DNA of 64,000 nucleotides from Cyclina sinensis (Eukaryota; Mollusca; Bivalvia; Venerida; Veneridae). Of the stretch, positions 1-11,760 are shown piece after piece. The translations under genes and the position numbers were made by a program. Below the pieces are notes generated by a model. The model saw only the letters and a program-made list of their open reading frames with translations, ran no database searches and was not told the DNA's origin. The DNA lies in assembly GCA_012932295.1 (NCBI GenBank), contig JAAONU010000002.1, positions 34,559,485 through 34,623,484 of the forward strand, given 5' to 3'. The stretch's first letter is position 1; every line of letters begins with the position of its first letter.

Positions 1-1470
1 AAACTAAGTCTAAACATTGTACCTTTTAAATTTGATTTCACAGAAATCTTGTTTTTATGATGCATGACGCGGATGCACAAGCAGAGATAACATATTTTAA
101 TAGTTTGGAAAAAGCAGAGTATAAGTATTACCATACATAAAACTCAACAGAGCATTCACGATTCAAACTGCAGATTACTATATTGCTGTATTCAGTTTTA
201 ATGAGCTGTGAATTCTCACATTCAATGTCTGCTATTTTTGGGTGAATCAACAAACAACCTTGCACATCCATAATAAGAATACCTGCAAGTTGACAAACAA
301 ATTGCTTAATCATTTCACGCAGGTATTTCATGTTTGTTTAATTTAAAACCGCAGGTTGTTAGCAACTTTATGATTTTTGACTTAATACATGCGCACATGC
401 GCTGAAAATACCTATTTAATATTTTTTGGAAATCCCGGATATATACAACTCGCTGATTATTTTTGGGGCATTCATGGGAGATTTTCATTTGTCATTAGGG
501 AGAAATAGTAACGTGATGCTCGTTTGGGAGAGGTGCAGCTCGAGAGAGGTGAAAATACACAGATTTCTAATGCCGGGGGGGAGGGGGCGGGGGGCAGGAA
601 TCAAAATATAGATATAAAGAGGATGCCGTTCGTGGGAGGTGACGTTATGGTAGGATTGACTTTATATTTAACATATCTGTCCCCAATACTTACCACAAGT
701 ATAATATACACCCTATGGATATCAGATCAATAGGCTCAAAACTGAACTTGCATGTCCCAAAGCTAAGAACAGTTTTTTTAGGAAAAGTTTTGAATATTCT
801 GGAACTAAAAAGATGGAACTCATTCCAGTCTCATTAGGCTGAACCATCTCTAGCTTTAAAAGTAAATACATTGCATACTGGCAAATTCTTTCTATTAATC
901 TCAGATATATGAATATTTCTTAACGCTTTATAAATATATCTAGTTATTTGCTATTTGGTCAAATACGGTGAGAAAAGGTACTTGAAAGTTATTGTATCCT
1001 TGCTCCGCGTGCGTCACAAAAATAACTGCGCCTACGTTACATGTGCTTCGTGTCAAGAAATCTTCAAAATATCGTGCTAAAATCAAGCGTTTTTCTTTCT
1101 AACGCTAGGTTTTCCTGAATGATCTTGAAAATGGCAAAGTTCTGAGACAAAACAGTTTTGGAGCAAGAATCTAATTGATTGAAGGTCATCTTAGACTATT
1201 AAACAAAAACCAGACAGAAAAAATGAAGAAATAATGAGGAAAATATTTACATCACCCCTTCCTAAATCCCTAAAATACACGATTGCGGATGCGTTACAAA
1301 TCTTCCTTCCAATTGTAACGATTGGACACGGTGATACTCTTTACGTATATATAAAGCCATCAATCCTGCTTGTTTATGAATATAAATCTGACCTTTTTTG
1401 TCATCATTGTCGTTTAGCAATAGCAGTCAGCATTAGCTCTGGGCAGTATAAAGTAAATTAGATGTAAAAT
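1..1470. other. no gene recognised
   Basis: AT-rich sequence with short uninformative reading frames on both strands. A G-rich tract lies near 573-596. I see no splice-bounded open frames, RNA gene or repeat that I recognise. Confidence 0.4.
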
Positions 1471-1740
1471 AAGCAGAGCGGATAAGTGGGCCAGAGGTAA
1501 CGCGCTGGACTGGTTATTTAGGCGTCGCGAGATCGATCCCCCGCTGCTCTTACAGCATTACAAACTGTCTTCTGCACCAAGGTCCCGTATATCAGTGTTG
1601 TACACTGAGCATGTAAAAAAAAGGTTGTCGCTGGAACGGGAAGCTTTCTGTATCTTGCACTGTCCCCCACAACATAAATAAGTAGTCTCCGAGAGGGCGT
1701 CGGTAAGGGTAGCTGGTATATAAACTCAAATAAGTAGAGG
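1471..1740 (+). mobile_element. tRNA-derived SINE (decayed)
   Basis: The head (1471-1551) resembles a tRNA: an A-box-like stretch around 1485-1498 and a B-box-like GAGATCGATCC near 1531-1541 are spaced as in a Pol III internal promoter. The two ends of the head are G+C-rich and partly complementary. A non-tRNA body follows to about 1740. The cloverleaf is imperfect and the anticodon arm is not convincing, so this is a retroposon rather than a functional tRNA gene. The 3' boundary is approximate, and I do not recognise the family by name. Confidence 0.55.
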
Positions 1741-3808
1741 GTAAAACGTGAAGTCGGCAAAAACAGTAAAAAGCAGTAACATTAAGTAAAACTTAAGTTG
1801 CCAGCATTAGTTGCTGGCACGAGCAGCAGGTAAATGTGAATTTGGAAGTAGCAGTAGATAACAGTTGCAGAAGGTAAAACCTGACATGACTGTCGGTTGA
1901 TTACTCATGTACAAAATCAGGCCGGGACAGGACAGGGCGGGGTACAAATAAAAAAACAAAACATTTTTTCTATATTATTTTGATTATTTCTACAAAATAT
2001 TAAGCGCACCCCATACAGTCAAAACGTAGGGAGGAAAAGAGAGCATTTATTCAAATAATGATAAATTAAAGAAAAAAAATCAAAACAATTTACAAACACA
2101 ACGCCTTGAAATGGTCAGTGGCAAAATATTTGCCACTAGGGGTTTAAACTAGGTTCTAGGTTGCACCAACCTCAAACATGCCCAAACAGGTTCTCCTAAG
2201 AACAATCATGTACGAGTTGTCTTGGCGATTTAACCCCAATCCACCCGTCAACTCGACAATGTTGCATGCAACAAATGAACACTGTCCAAATGCCAATATA
2301 CTGTGAAGAAACATGTGTTTATATAATTACTTCTTAAACTATTAGTTATTGTAACTAGTTTTTTTTCTATTTCGTTAGGAATAGACCATAAATTTCTTAT
2401 GCAGAACATTCTCGGTTAATTTCAAGGAATGTTCCTTTAACCTCGTAACAATATACATTTAATATATTTTTTTTAAGTAGACCAGTGATTAATGTTACCA
2501 TAGTGCATCAGAAAAAAAAAAACTCGCAAAGCCTCCGCAATGAGGTTTCAATATGATAAAAATACAATACTTGAATCAAAGAAGTCAGAGTTCATTGCTA
2601 ACATAAAAAACATAATATGGGAAATGTTTATGCCATAGCACTTGAATTATTTGCACTTCTAAAGTTCAAGAGTCTGGTCAATATGCAAAAAACAGCGTGT
2701 GTTTTCATACTTTTATCAGTTATTTGTATCAATGGTATTCGTTGGGATGTTTGTTTTTCTTCTATGTTACACGTAACGCATCTTTCGGTCATATGTACCA
2801 TGCCTGTATGAACTAGGGATCAACAGAAAAATATAAAGAACCATGCCTTGCTGTCATTTTAAGCTTACGTCTTCTATTTTGGTACAAAAATCTATTTTGG
2901 TACAAAATCACTAGGCGGCGGTGCTGCAGGCTATCAAAGAAGGGGCTGTAATAATAATAATAATATTTTTCAGAAGAGTTTGATTTACATGGTAAATATA
3001 ATAAAACAATAGTTTTGGTACCTAGACTACAACATGAACGTTGCCCGACTCTTAAGACAAAAAGCTAGACCCAATTATGTTGTTGTGAAAAAATAATGGA
3101 TTTGTGGCTCTCAACCTTCGAAGCCGGACAGTTATAATAGCCCATATCAAATCACAACATCCATTTATTTTTATTTTTTGCAATATTTTTATGTTTTATC
3201 CATTTGCCAGGCCTTATGGTATATGAAGTGGCCCAAGTTAATTTTTGGTGATTGCATGCATGCGTGTAGCCCTGAATATTTTATAATTAACTGAAATTGA
3301 AAAATTAATTGAGCCCCGTTAGTTAAAAGAGGGCTTATTTTTAAGTTATCGTAAAAGTTCCAAATCATAATTGAAAGCCCAGCTATAAATAAAATATGTA
3401 ATTTTTTTAACATACCAAACTGCATCAAATGCCGCAAGTTTCATCTCTATCAGGTTATGAATCTATAAAATCTTGACCAATTTAAATCTAGTGCATTTTC
3501 AAAATTAAGGGACATTGAATATATTGTTTTTTTTCCAATTTTTAAAATTTGTAACAGTAATTCTGTAAATAAACAGTATATACCCTGATCTGGGTCTATG
3601 CTGTTTGCAAACATATTTTTTATTGGACACTATATTATGGGCATTAATGGATTTAGAACCATTTCATGGGTTTCTAAAGAACTGTTTTGTGAGTATATAA
3701 TTATATGTGTATATTATATCAATAAAATGGTAACTTGTTTCACAGAATCAGTTTTAAAAGCTTCATATATTTTCAACACAAGAGTTTGATTATTCCATCT
3801 GTACTGAC
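1741..3808. other. no gene; possible relic of a CAGTAGCAG repeat at 1741-1880
   Basis: 1741-1880 contains 'aaacgtgaagtcggc' followed by degenerate 'cagtaa/agcagtaac' words that resemble the arm repeat of the fold-back element at 26.7-28.3 kb. The rest (1880-3808) is AT-rich without a convincing gene; a short (TAA)n run is at about 2950-2965. Confidence 0.3.
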
Positions 3809-4039
3809 TGTAATGTTTGAGTTTACCGATATAAATAATATTTGTATTGTCACAGACCCATAAAGGGATGGTTTAATTAAGACAGACCCGAAGGATTGTT
3901 TCTATACTTTTATTTCTACACTATAACAACATGTCTCTCTGATAACAGAATGTAAACTAACTTCATCAAACAACAGTGTGAATTCATAATGAGTAGGCGG
4001 GGCTTATCAGACCTCACTGACCACTGGTGCGCTACTACA
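3809..4039 (-). repeat. 3' LTR of the gypsy element
   Basis: 231 bp, TG…CA in element orientation and identical to 8688-8918. The minus-strand sequence contains AATAAA, usable as a polyadenylation signal. It is flanked on the outside by the 5-bp target duplication ctgac. Confidence 0.95.
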
Positions 4040-4050
4040 TTCCTCCTTTT
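4040..4050 (-). promoter_or_regulatory. polypurine tract
   Basis: On the minus strand AAAAGGAGGAA directly abuts the 3' LTR, the expected position and composition of the plus-strand primer. Confidence 0.85.
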
Positions 4051-4685
4051 GTTTAGACTGAAAATGCATCATATTGATAAAATAGCAAAACTCATTATTC
4101 ATAATAAAAATGTTTGGACAAGTAACATCTGGAACTGAGGTCATTTTTTTCAAATCTAGAAACACATATTATTTATTTAACAAGTTTCATTTATCATCTC
4201 AAGTGACCGATGAATGGTTTTATTTGCCTTTCTCCTCTTGCCTGAAATTAAAAATCACATGTCAAAATAAATGAACAAACACTTAATTGACACCAAAACA
4301 AGTGTGAGCATTAATTTGATAAAGTCCTGCCTGTAATGAGCACTAATGACACTAATGTTATTTTATATCTCTCTCGCTAGAACGTATCGCGAGGTTAAAG
4401 AAATATTAATGTTTATGGATTCGTGAGAAAATTTAATGTTATTCTGGTCAGTCTTTCTATCAGCTATTGAAAACAGGTGTGATTACTATTGAAAGTCTGC
4501 CGCTGTTTGTTATGAATTTTAATTTTCCCACTTTGAAGTATATATCAAGCACTCGAAATCAAAATCGTAATTTTTTAATTTAACACATCTACTTAAAACA
4601 GGTGTTATTATGACCTGCTGAAAACACTTTCACTGAAGCACTATGTTAAATCCAAATGATTTGCGAATATTATTTTTTTTTCTTT

Positions 4686-5264
4686 TTACACATAATCGTT
4701 CAGTCTTGCAGGTCGTTGCCGGTGCCGAGATGGACGCTGTGGTTCGTGATTACTCCGCCGGCGTGGTGGTGTTGGCGATTTATGTTTGTCGTTGCCGACG
4801 ACGAGCTTGAAATACGAGGCGTTCCGGGTGATTAACTTTCCTTTGTGCTCGGCTGTGATCATTGATCCTTTCCGTCTGACAACAGTTGCTGAAACCGGGT
4901 CGAAGCATGAAGCTAACTTGCTCGTATTCGTCCTTTTAACGAGAACACGATTACCAGGTTGAATTTCGCAAGGTTTAGCGTTGCGTTTATTGTCTGCGTA
5001 ATGCTTGTTCTTAAGTTTTTGTTTTTTGTCTCTTGACCGAATGTATGTGTCTTTCACATTCACAGAGAACTTTGGTAATTTTGTCAAGAGCTTTCTTCCA
5101 AACATGATTTCTGCGGGAGCTAAATTTGTTGCCGGGTGAGGGGTGTTGCGGTAATTAAGTAGAAATTGGTTCAGTTCGTTTTTGTAATTTTTTCCCGAAG
5201 CGACGGCTGTTTTAATAGATTTCTGTAGGGGTTGCATAAATCTTTCGACTACTGCATTTCCCAT
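4686..5264 (-). pseudogene. gypsy integrase C-terminal segment
   Basis: 192 residues that complete the integrase after the second break. They open inside the core with an NAVVERF motif supplying the third acidic residue, then FLLNYRNTPH and APAEIMFGRKL, a typical gypsy integrase end, and a basic proline/arginine-rich tail. It ends at 4686, leaving about 640 bases of untranslated sequence before the polypurine tract. Confidence 0.9.
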
Positions 5265-6436
5265 TGGATGCAGGGGAGTAGTCTTACGGTGCTTAAATCC
5301 TGCATCTCTGCAAATTGTCCGAATACATTACTATTGAATGGCGGTCCGTTGTCTGTGCGTACGACAGAAACCAATCCAAATATTGAAAATACAGATTCTA
5401 ACTTTGAAATGACCGATTCGGCCTTCAAAGATGTAAGTCTTTCAACAACGGGATAGCGGCTATAATCGTCGATGATGACCATGTAATATTCTCCGGATGG
5501 AAAAGGTCCACAAAAGTCAACTGAAATTTCACTCCAGATTGCGTTTGGCAGGGGACTAATTTTAATTGGATCCGGTGATATTTTTGTAGAAACAGCCTGG
5601 CATGCGATGCAGTTTCTTATCGTTTCGGCGATCATACGGTCAATATAAGGAAACCAACTAGTTTCTCGCAAAAACGCTTTGCATTTAACCGTCCCTTGAT
5701 GACCTTCGTGCGCTAGGTCTACAACATGTTTTTGCAGTTTTTCTGGAATACATAATTTTGTTCCGCGTAAAAGAACAGTTCCGTTGTCGGTGTGCAATAC
5801 TGACAGTTCATTTGCTAATTGTTCGTAGCACCTGTATTCACTGACTTGGTAACACTTTTGTTTTGTCCATGAATTTGTTTCTAAGGCATTAATCACGCAT
5901 TTAATTGTGCAATCCTCATCAGTAGCTTTGGCTACATCAGATAACCTTAGTGATTTAGGGAGCGCGTGCTGGGCTATAAATTTCACGTAATCTTCCGCGA
6001 TACTGTGAGAATGGTGCTGATCATTAGGGTGCCTGCTGAGATAATCTGATATCATTTGGTTTCCGGGGCGATACTTTGCCGTGAAATTGTATGTTACTAA
6101 TTTCATGCGCCATCGTTCAATTCGTGCTGAGTGTATTTGTTTCACATTATTGAAAATTGATTCCAAAGGCCGATGATCGGTAATTAGCGTAAATTCCTTG
6201 CCGAACAGGTATAAATGAAAATGTTGGCATCCCCAAACACATGCTAGTGCCTCCCTTTCAGTCTGACTATATCGTTTTTCAACTTCGCTGAGAGAACGAC
6301 TTCCATAAGCGACCACCTTATTTTCCTGTATCAATATCCCAGATACACCGACTGGGCTTGCGTCTACCCAGAGTTCTGTATTTTTCTTAGGGTCGAAATA
6401 AGTCATGACCTTGTCAGTGCTGAGCGTTTGTTTCAA
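5249..6436 (-). pseudogene. gypsy RNase H-integrase segment
   Basis: A 395-residue frame continuing pol after the first break. RNase H occupies about residues 20-130 (ELWVDAS, AYGSRSLSEVEKRYSQTERE, TDHRPLE). The integrase zinc finger H…H…CX2C is at about 243-279. Catalytic-core aspartates are in SVDF (about 307) and TDNG (about 362). The methionine at 6436 is internal and is not a natural start. The final 15 or so residues are off frame because of a second one-base change near 5290-5310; the rest of the integrase core, including the expected glutamate region, lies in the next frame. Confidence 0.92.
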
Positions 6437-8588
6437 CTTGTTGAAAGCGTTTTCTTGTTTTTTCAGTCCATGTGAATGCGGTGTTTTGTTTCATTAATTC
6501 ACGCAGCGGTGCTGTGATTGTCGAATATTGATCGATGAATTTAGAAAGATAGCCTGTCATTCCCAAAAATGAGCGAACTTCTGACTGGTTTTTGGGCCTG
6601 TCAATGCGCTGAATTGCTTGCACTTTCGCTGGGTCAGGTGACATGCCTTTGTCTGAAAACACGTATCCAAAATATGTGATCTTTGTTTGACCGAACACAC
6701 ACTTTTGCTTATTCAGAGTAAGATTGTTTTGCTGAAGTCTTTTCAGCAATGCTTTGAGATTTTCATCGTGTTCTTTGCGCGTGCGACCATGTATTAAGAT
6801 ATCATCACTGATATTGAGTACCCCGTAAAGTCCTTGGATAACTTTTCGAATTTCGTTCTGGAAGATCTCCGGAGCGACAGAAACACCAAAATTTAGTCTT
6901 TTGTAACGTCTTAATCCTACATGGGTAGCGAAGGTAGTCATGTTCCGGGAGTCTTCTGATAACTCGATTTGATGGAATCCCTTGTATAAGTCTACTTTTG
7001 AAAACACGTTATGTATGATGTCGTCTATGGTAGGCGTGACATGTCTTTCTCGTCGGATGGCTTGGTTTGCTTTGCGCATGTCAACACATATACGGATTTC
7101 GTCTGGAGCTTTGGGCTTTGGTGCTACAACCAAGTTCGAGACCCATGGTGTCGGACCTTCAACTTTCTCGATCACGTCCATAGACTCAAGTTTTTCGAGT
7201 TCTCTTTCCACTTTTTCGCGGATGTGAAACGGTATGCGTCTTGGCGCTTGTGCTACAGGTACTACTGATTCGTCAATATGAAATTTGATTTGTCTATCTT
7301 TAAGTTTTCCTAAACCGGTAAATATTTCTTTGTATTGTTCACAAAGATCTGAGTAGTAATTGTCTTTGACGGACTTGATGGTTGGTATGATTCCTAAGGC
7401 AATTGCTGTTTCATAACTGAGTAAAGTTTCTGAGCCGCCGGGCATAATGTAGAATTCAGCAGTCGTAAATTTCTTTCCGGATTCGACGGAGAACGTGTAT
7501 TTTCCTTTTAAGGGCAGGGGTTTGCTTTGACCGAAAGCGAAAACCTTGATTTTAGTTCTTTGCATCTGTGCTGTTGGTCGCATTTTGTCTACGCACGACT
7601 GATCTATGACATTTATGCTTGCGCCGGTATCTATGAGCACGTTTGCATTAATTCCATTTATCTTCAAAGTCACCTTTGGCACCTTTTTGTTGGAGATTGT
7701 GTTTAATTTCGTATTAAGCCGAAATGATACTACGGACTCCGAACTGACTGACTCTGTGTCGCTGTCATTTCCCGCTATTTCGTTCAAGCGTTGGCTTCGT
7801 GCTTTACCGTTCTTGTGGTTGCGTTTACGGCAGACGGATATGAAGTGATTCTTTTTGTGGCAGTAGTTGCATTCTGCACCGATGGCTGGGCATTTCTTGC
7901 TGTGAGGATAATCACCTCCACAATTTCTGCATGTTTGATTTCTTGCTTTTTGATGAGCCGGTCGTGGACGGGAAAATTTGTTCTGATTTGGAAAATTCAA
8001 TGTGTTTTGCGACGGCTTATGTTTCAATTTATTAACCGACAAGTCGTTAGCTGAACTTTTGTCCATCGCATCAGATTGTTTTTGCGCAATTTCCATTGTG
8101 CGAGCCATTGTTAAGATATCAGTCAAAGACTTCTCTTCCTCCAGACACTTGATTCGCAACTTTTTAGAAACACATCCTTGTATTATTTGACTTTTGATTT
8201 CACCGTCTTTGTCTCCAAATTCACAGTTTTCTGCTTTTTGTCTGAGCCGCGTTGCATATTGGTCTATAGATTCCTCTCGATGTTGCTGCATGTTTCGAAA
8301 TTCGTAGCGCTCAAACTCTTTGTTCTTCTTTGGATGGAAATAATTGGATAGTTCTTGCTTCACTTGATCGTAATTTGATTCATCAGAGTTTAAATCCAAA
8401 GTTTCATATATTTCAAAGACTTCATCACCTGCATAGTGTAACAACAGTGCTTTCTTTCTTTTCTTTGAGTCGATGTTCATAGCGACAGATAAGTTCTCTA
8501 GTTTTGCGACATATTTTGTCCATCGTGTGCCTAACGAACTTTCTTCCCCGTGCACATCAAATTTTGGAAACGACGGTATTCCAGCCAT
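6414..8588 (-). pseudogene. gypsy gag-protease-RT, frame broken at 3' end
   Basis: A 724-residue open frame that fuses gag and the first half of pol. Residues 1-200 are a capsid-like gag. Two zinc knuckles follow at about 220-253 (the first CX2CX5HX3C, the second canonical CX2CX4HX4C). The aspartic protease active site DTGAS is at 320-324. Reverse transcriptase covers about 430-700, with FSKVDLYKGFHQ and the catalytic ISDD at about 593-596. The ATG at 8588 lies about 85 bases inside the primer site. The last roughly ten residues leave the RT-RNase H frame: the frame changes by one base at an A-rich run near 6440-6465, and the downstream domains continue in the next frame. Gag and pol sharing one frame without a shift is itself notable. 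Confidence 0.92.
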
Positions 8589-8673
8589 GATTTCTCAAAC
8601 AATATTTAAGTCCAGAAAACAGATTTTAATCCATGCACTCTGATAGTTTTAATCCATGCACTTTGATATTTTA

Positions 8674-8686
8674 ATCCTCGTCGCCA
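8674..8686 (-). promoter_or_regulatory. primer binding site, tRNA-Ser(GCU)
   Basis: On the minus strand the 13 bases TGGCGACGAGGAT lie one base inside the 5' LTR. They are complementary to the 3' end of eukaryotic tRNA-Ser(GCU) including CCA. A Ser primer is known for Mag-lineage gypsy elements. Confidence 0.85.
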
Positions 8687-8687
8687 A

Positions 8688-8918
8688 TGTAATGTTTGAG
8701 TTTACCGATATAAATAATATTTGTATTGTCACAGACCCATAAAGGGATGGTTTAATTAAGACAGACCCGAAGGATTGTTTCTATACTTTTATTTCTACAC
8801 TATAACAACATGTCTCTCTGATAACAGAATGTAAACTAACTTCATCAAACAACAGTGTGAATTCATAATGAGTAGGCGGGGCTTATCAGACCTCACTGAC
8901 CACTGGTGCGCTACTACA
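8688..8918 (-). repeat. 5' LTR of the gypsy element
   Basis: 231 bp, identical to the other LTR, and followed on the outside by ctgac (8919-8923). It would carry the element promoter; a TATTTATA-like word lies near its inner end on the minus strand. Confidence 0.95.
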
Positions 8919-8923
8919 CTGAC

Positions 8924-9640
8924 CACAGCTGACAGGCCATAAATTGGTTTTGATCTGATAAGCCAGGTTTCAATAACAAACCATGAAGAATGAATAGGTT
9001 GCAGGATGTTTAAGATTAGATATCCTGCAGAGCAGTCATTAGGTGAACAGTTATCTTTTTTTGCTGAAAATCTCTATCAAGGGGTCTATCTGTAAGACTG
9101 ACAGGGCAATAAACAGTTTATCTCTCTTAACATCTCAATAGAAGATGGTTACTGATATCTGTCTGGCTGTAGTTAATTAAACCCAGCTGATTGTTATCAG
9201 TCAACAGAATGCAAGTACAGCTTAAAACTTAGAAATAATAACTTCTTTCTCTACACATCAATTAGGACTTTTGCTTTTTAGTCAATAATTTATAAGAGCA
9301 TAGAATGTCTCTATAAACCTCTGCTATTTATTAATGTAAAAGAATAACAGAATTAAAGTAAAAGCTAAAATTTGAAACACCTGTTAATTGTTCTAGGACA
9401 AAATTTAATTTGTTCAAGAGGGAGATATTGCTTTATTAAAAATTACAAAAAGTGGATATCTGATAAAAACCTTTAAAAACAATATTTCATAATATTCAGT
9501 TTTGTATAAAATGGAAAATGGAAAAGCTACGGCATGCTGACATAAGTGCTTGTAAAATAGTACTACAAAAACAGTACATTTTTTGTGTGAAAACACCCAC
9601 TTAATAAGTAATATATAATAAAAACCAAACGGAAACTGGA
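8924..9640. other. no gene recognised
   Basis: AT-rich flank of the retrotransposon; no supported coding or RNA feature. Confidence 0.35.
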
Positions 9641-10340
9641 TACTTTGGGAATGACATATTTAATATAAATTCATCATATATTAACAGCTTGTGAGTTATG
9701 CCCCGGACAAACAAAACCCGACAGCTCCAAAATTATGTAAAAGAAAGTTATGGTTCTTAAGCACTGCACTTCTCCTCAATGACATCTATTTATCTATGAA
9801 ATTTCAAATTGATAACTCCAATGCTTTTTGAGTTATGCCCCTAACAAACTTTAGGTATGAAACATACCAAAAGGCAATAATTATAGAATTATGCCAAAGA
9901 GAGTTATGGTTCCTCGCCACTGCACTTTTCCTCAATCAGATCTATTTATCTATGAAGTTTCAAGTTGATATCTCCAATACCTTTTGAGTAATGCCCCGGA
10001 AAGGGAGATAATTCAAAATGTAAGTGTGCTGGAGTTATGGTCCTTGTGCATTGCACTTCGCCTCATTACCAACAACCTATATTCAAAGTTTGAAGCCAAT
10101 CCCATGTATACTTTGTGAGAAAATGGCTGGAAAAGGAAAAATGAAGAGGGGATATAACTCAAGAATTAGCATGATTAGAGTAATGGCTTTTATGCGCTGC
10201 ACTTTACCTCATCACCATCAAGCTATATTCCAAGTTTGATGTCAATGCCTTGTATACTTTTGGAGTTATGCTCCGGACAGAATGGGGAAAGACGTACGGA
10301 CAGACAATTCGATTACTATATGCCTCCCTTCGGTAGCATA
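9640..10340 (+). repeat. dispersed repeat with 'gagttatgcyccggac' units
   Basis: Contains about four degenerate units of roughly 130-150 bp, each with 'tatgaagtttcaagttgat…tttgagttatgccccgg'. It ends in 'acggacagacaattcgattactat…cggtagcataaaaat'. The same family is at 32630-33115. This style of element is abundant in bivalve genomes; its class is unknown to me. Short open frames inside it are not genes. Confidence 0.65.
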
Positions 10341-10946
10341 AAAATAACATTGCAATTTAAGCTACTGATATTTTTAAAATTGAAGAGAGGTAAATATACA
10401 GTGTAATTTCATTCTTCTATTCACCTTAAAATGCAAGATAAATGTCTTGTCTCTAGCAGGAGTCAGATCCATGCAATTCCAGTAATTAAAACTGTGGTTA
10501 ACTATGTAACAGCTTAACCACAAAGCAACAGTGCATCGATTTTTGAATTTGGTGCATGAAAGATAGACATTTCCTCCACTGCGACTACCAAGGTAAAGAT
10601 TTATTAATAAAAGTATGAAAAGGTTTGAATTATATTGTTTTTCAACAAGCCAACGGCTACCTTTTCATGTGCTTTCATAATAACAACTTCAATGCCTATA
10701 AATATTTTCCTTTTAATGCACGTTTAAATGACCCGTGTGTTAATCCAGAGACATATAATGATAGTCTGGCCTGATTCTTCTGAAATCTGCATTGAAATAA
10801 TTGATTTGATATCTTGTTCTGCTAAGGTGGGACTCTGAAGGAATTTACAAATAAATGCTATTTAAAAACCTACAGTTTGACGCCTGATGTATTTTGTCGC
10901 AATGTCAATGTGTTCTACTGACAGAAGCCTTTTTCATTCTGAAAAT
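10341..10946. other. no gene recognised
   Basis: Unique-looking AT-rich sequence with no supported feature. Confidence 0.35.
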
Positions 10947-11760
10947 TCAACACCTCTCAGAATTGTAATCTTTGATTTTCTCAGATGCAAGATAGGAAAT
11001 GCTGCAAGAAATTGATGGCACTTCTGTGTCTTTTTCTGGTTTGAATGAATTTGCTCCAATTTTGTTGTCATTTGCAAATGATATTTTCATACTGCTTTTC
11101 CGACCTTCAAGATCTGTCTTGATGAGAATAACATCTAAAATCACTTGCAGCTTTGATACGCCATAATCTCTTCCAATAACTGGTGGAGGGTGCCTAGTTA
11201 TCATATTAGGTGTGTATGAAATTGTTCATTTCATTTTCTTCTTATAGAGCTTTATATAATCTGCCATCAGTCACTTCTTCACTTTCAGTCACTAATGAAT
11301 CTAATACTGAATACTGTATTGGACTTGACTCATTTTAAAGGTGCCTCTAACTGCAGATATATCTTCAATATCTAGATCAGCAATTTTATTCAGATCATCA
11401 GTATCATATCTTCCATTGTGCATTGTGAGCAACTGCAATGCACAAAGTTTTACAATATCAATGTTTTCTTCCAGTTCATTTGAATTTGTTTCAATATAAA
11501 CATTTATGGCTGCAGGGTGGCGACATGATGAAACAGTCAACACATAAAATTTCTGAGGAGTGTGCAGTTTCTGGAATGTTTTTTTTCTTTCTTTTTTAAA
11601 CAAATCATTTTCTAAGATTCGAGGTATATGCACATATTTTGTTTTCAGTTTTATTCCATCCCTCACTTCTCAAGCTAATTTACTTAGTTCTGGGTTAAGC
11701 CTTCTGTTTTGATATTTGCATAATCGCTTCTTTGAAATTCTTCAGTTTCAGTAAATCTTG
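10947..11760 (-). pseudogene. decayed protein-coding remnant, unidentified
   Basis: Two minus-strand open segments (11666-11301, 121 codons; 11204-10947, 85 codons) have ordinary amino-acid composition, unlike the AT-rich junk frames nearby. The first extends upstream in the same frame across one TGA to about 11730 (…RRLNPELSKLA stop EVRDGIKLK), which looks like a mutated arginine codon. I do not recognise the family. It could be a processed pseudogene, an unknown transposon protein or pieces of real exons. No splice sites fit clearly. Confidence 0.35.

Larger units (their letters stand above)
3809..8918 (-). mobile_element. Ty3/gypsy LTR retrotransposon, complete, Mag-like
   Basis: Two 231-bp direct LTRs (3809-4039 and 8688-8918) that I read as identical bound a gag-pol region on the minus strand. 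The flanks carry a 5-bp target duplication, ctgac (3804-3808 and 8919-8923). In element orientation the LTRs begin TG and end CA. The primer site beside the 5' LTR (8674-8686) complements the 3' end of tRNA-Ser(GCU), and a purine-rich tract lies beside the 3' LTR. The order protease, RT, RNase H, integrase is that of Ty3/gypsy, and the Ser primer fits the Mag lineage. The coding region is broken at two places (near 6440-6465 and 5290-5310), so this copy should not make a full polyprotein, although identical LTRs imply a very recent insertion. Confidence 0.95.

Noticed and set aside
1471..1551. Functional tRNA gene
   Set aside because: A- and B-box-like words are present, but the cloverleaf is poor and a SINE body follows.
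6982..8190. Plus-strand frames opposite the gypsy gag-pol
   Set aside because: They are shadows of the minus-strand coding sequence, without domains of their own.
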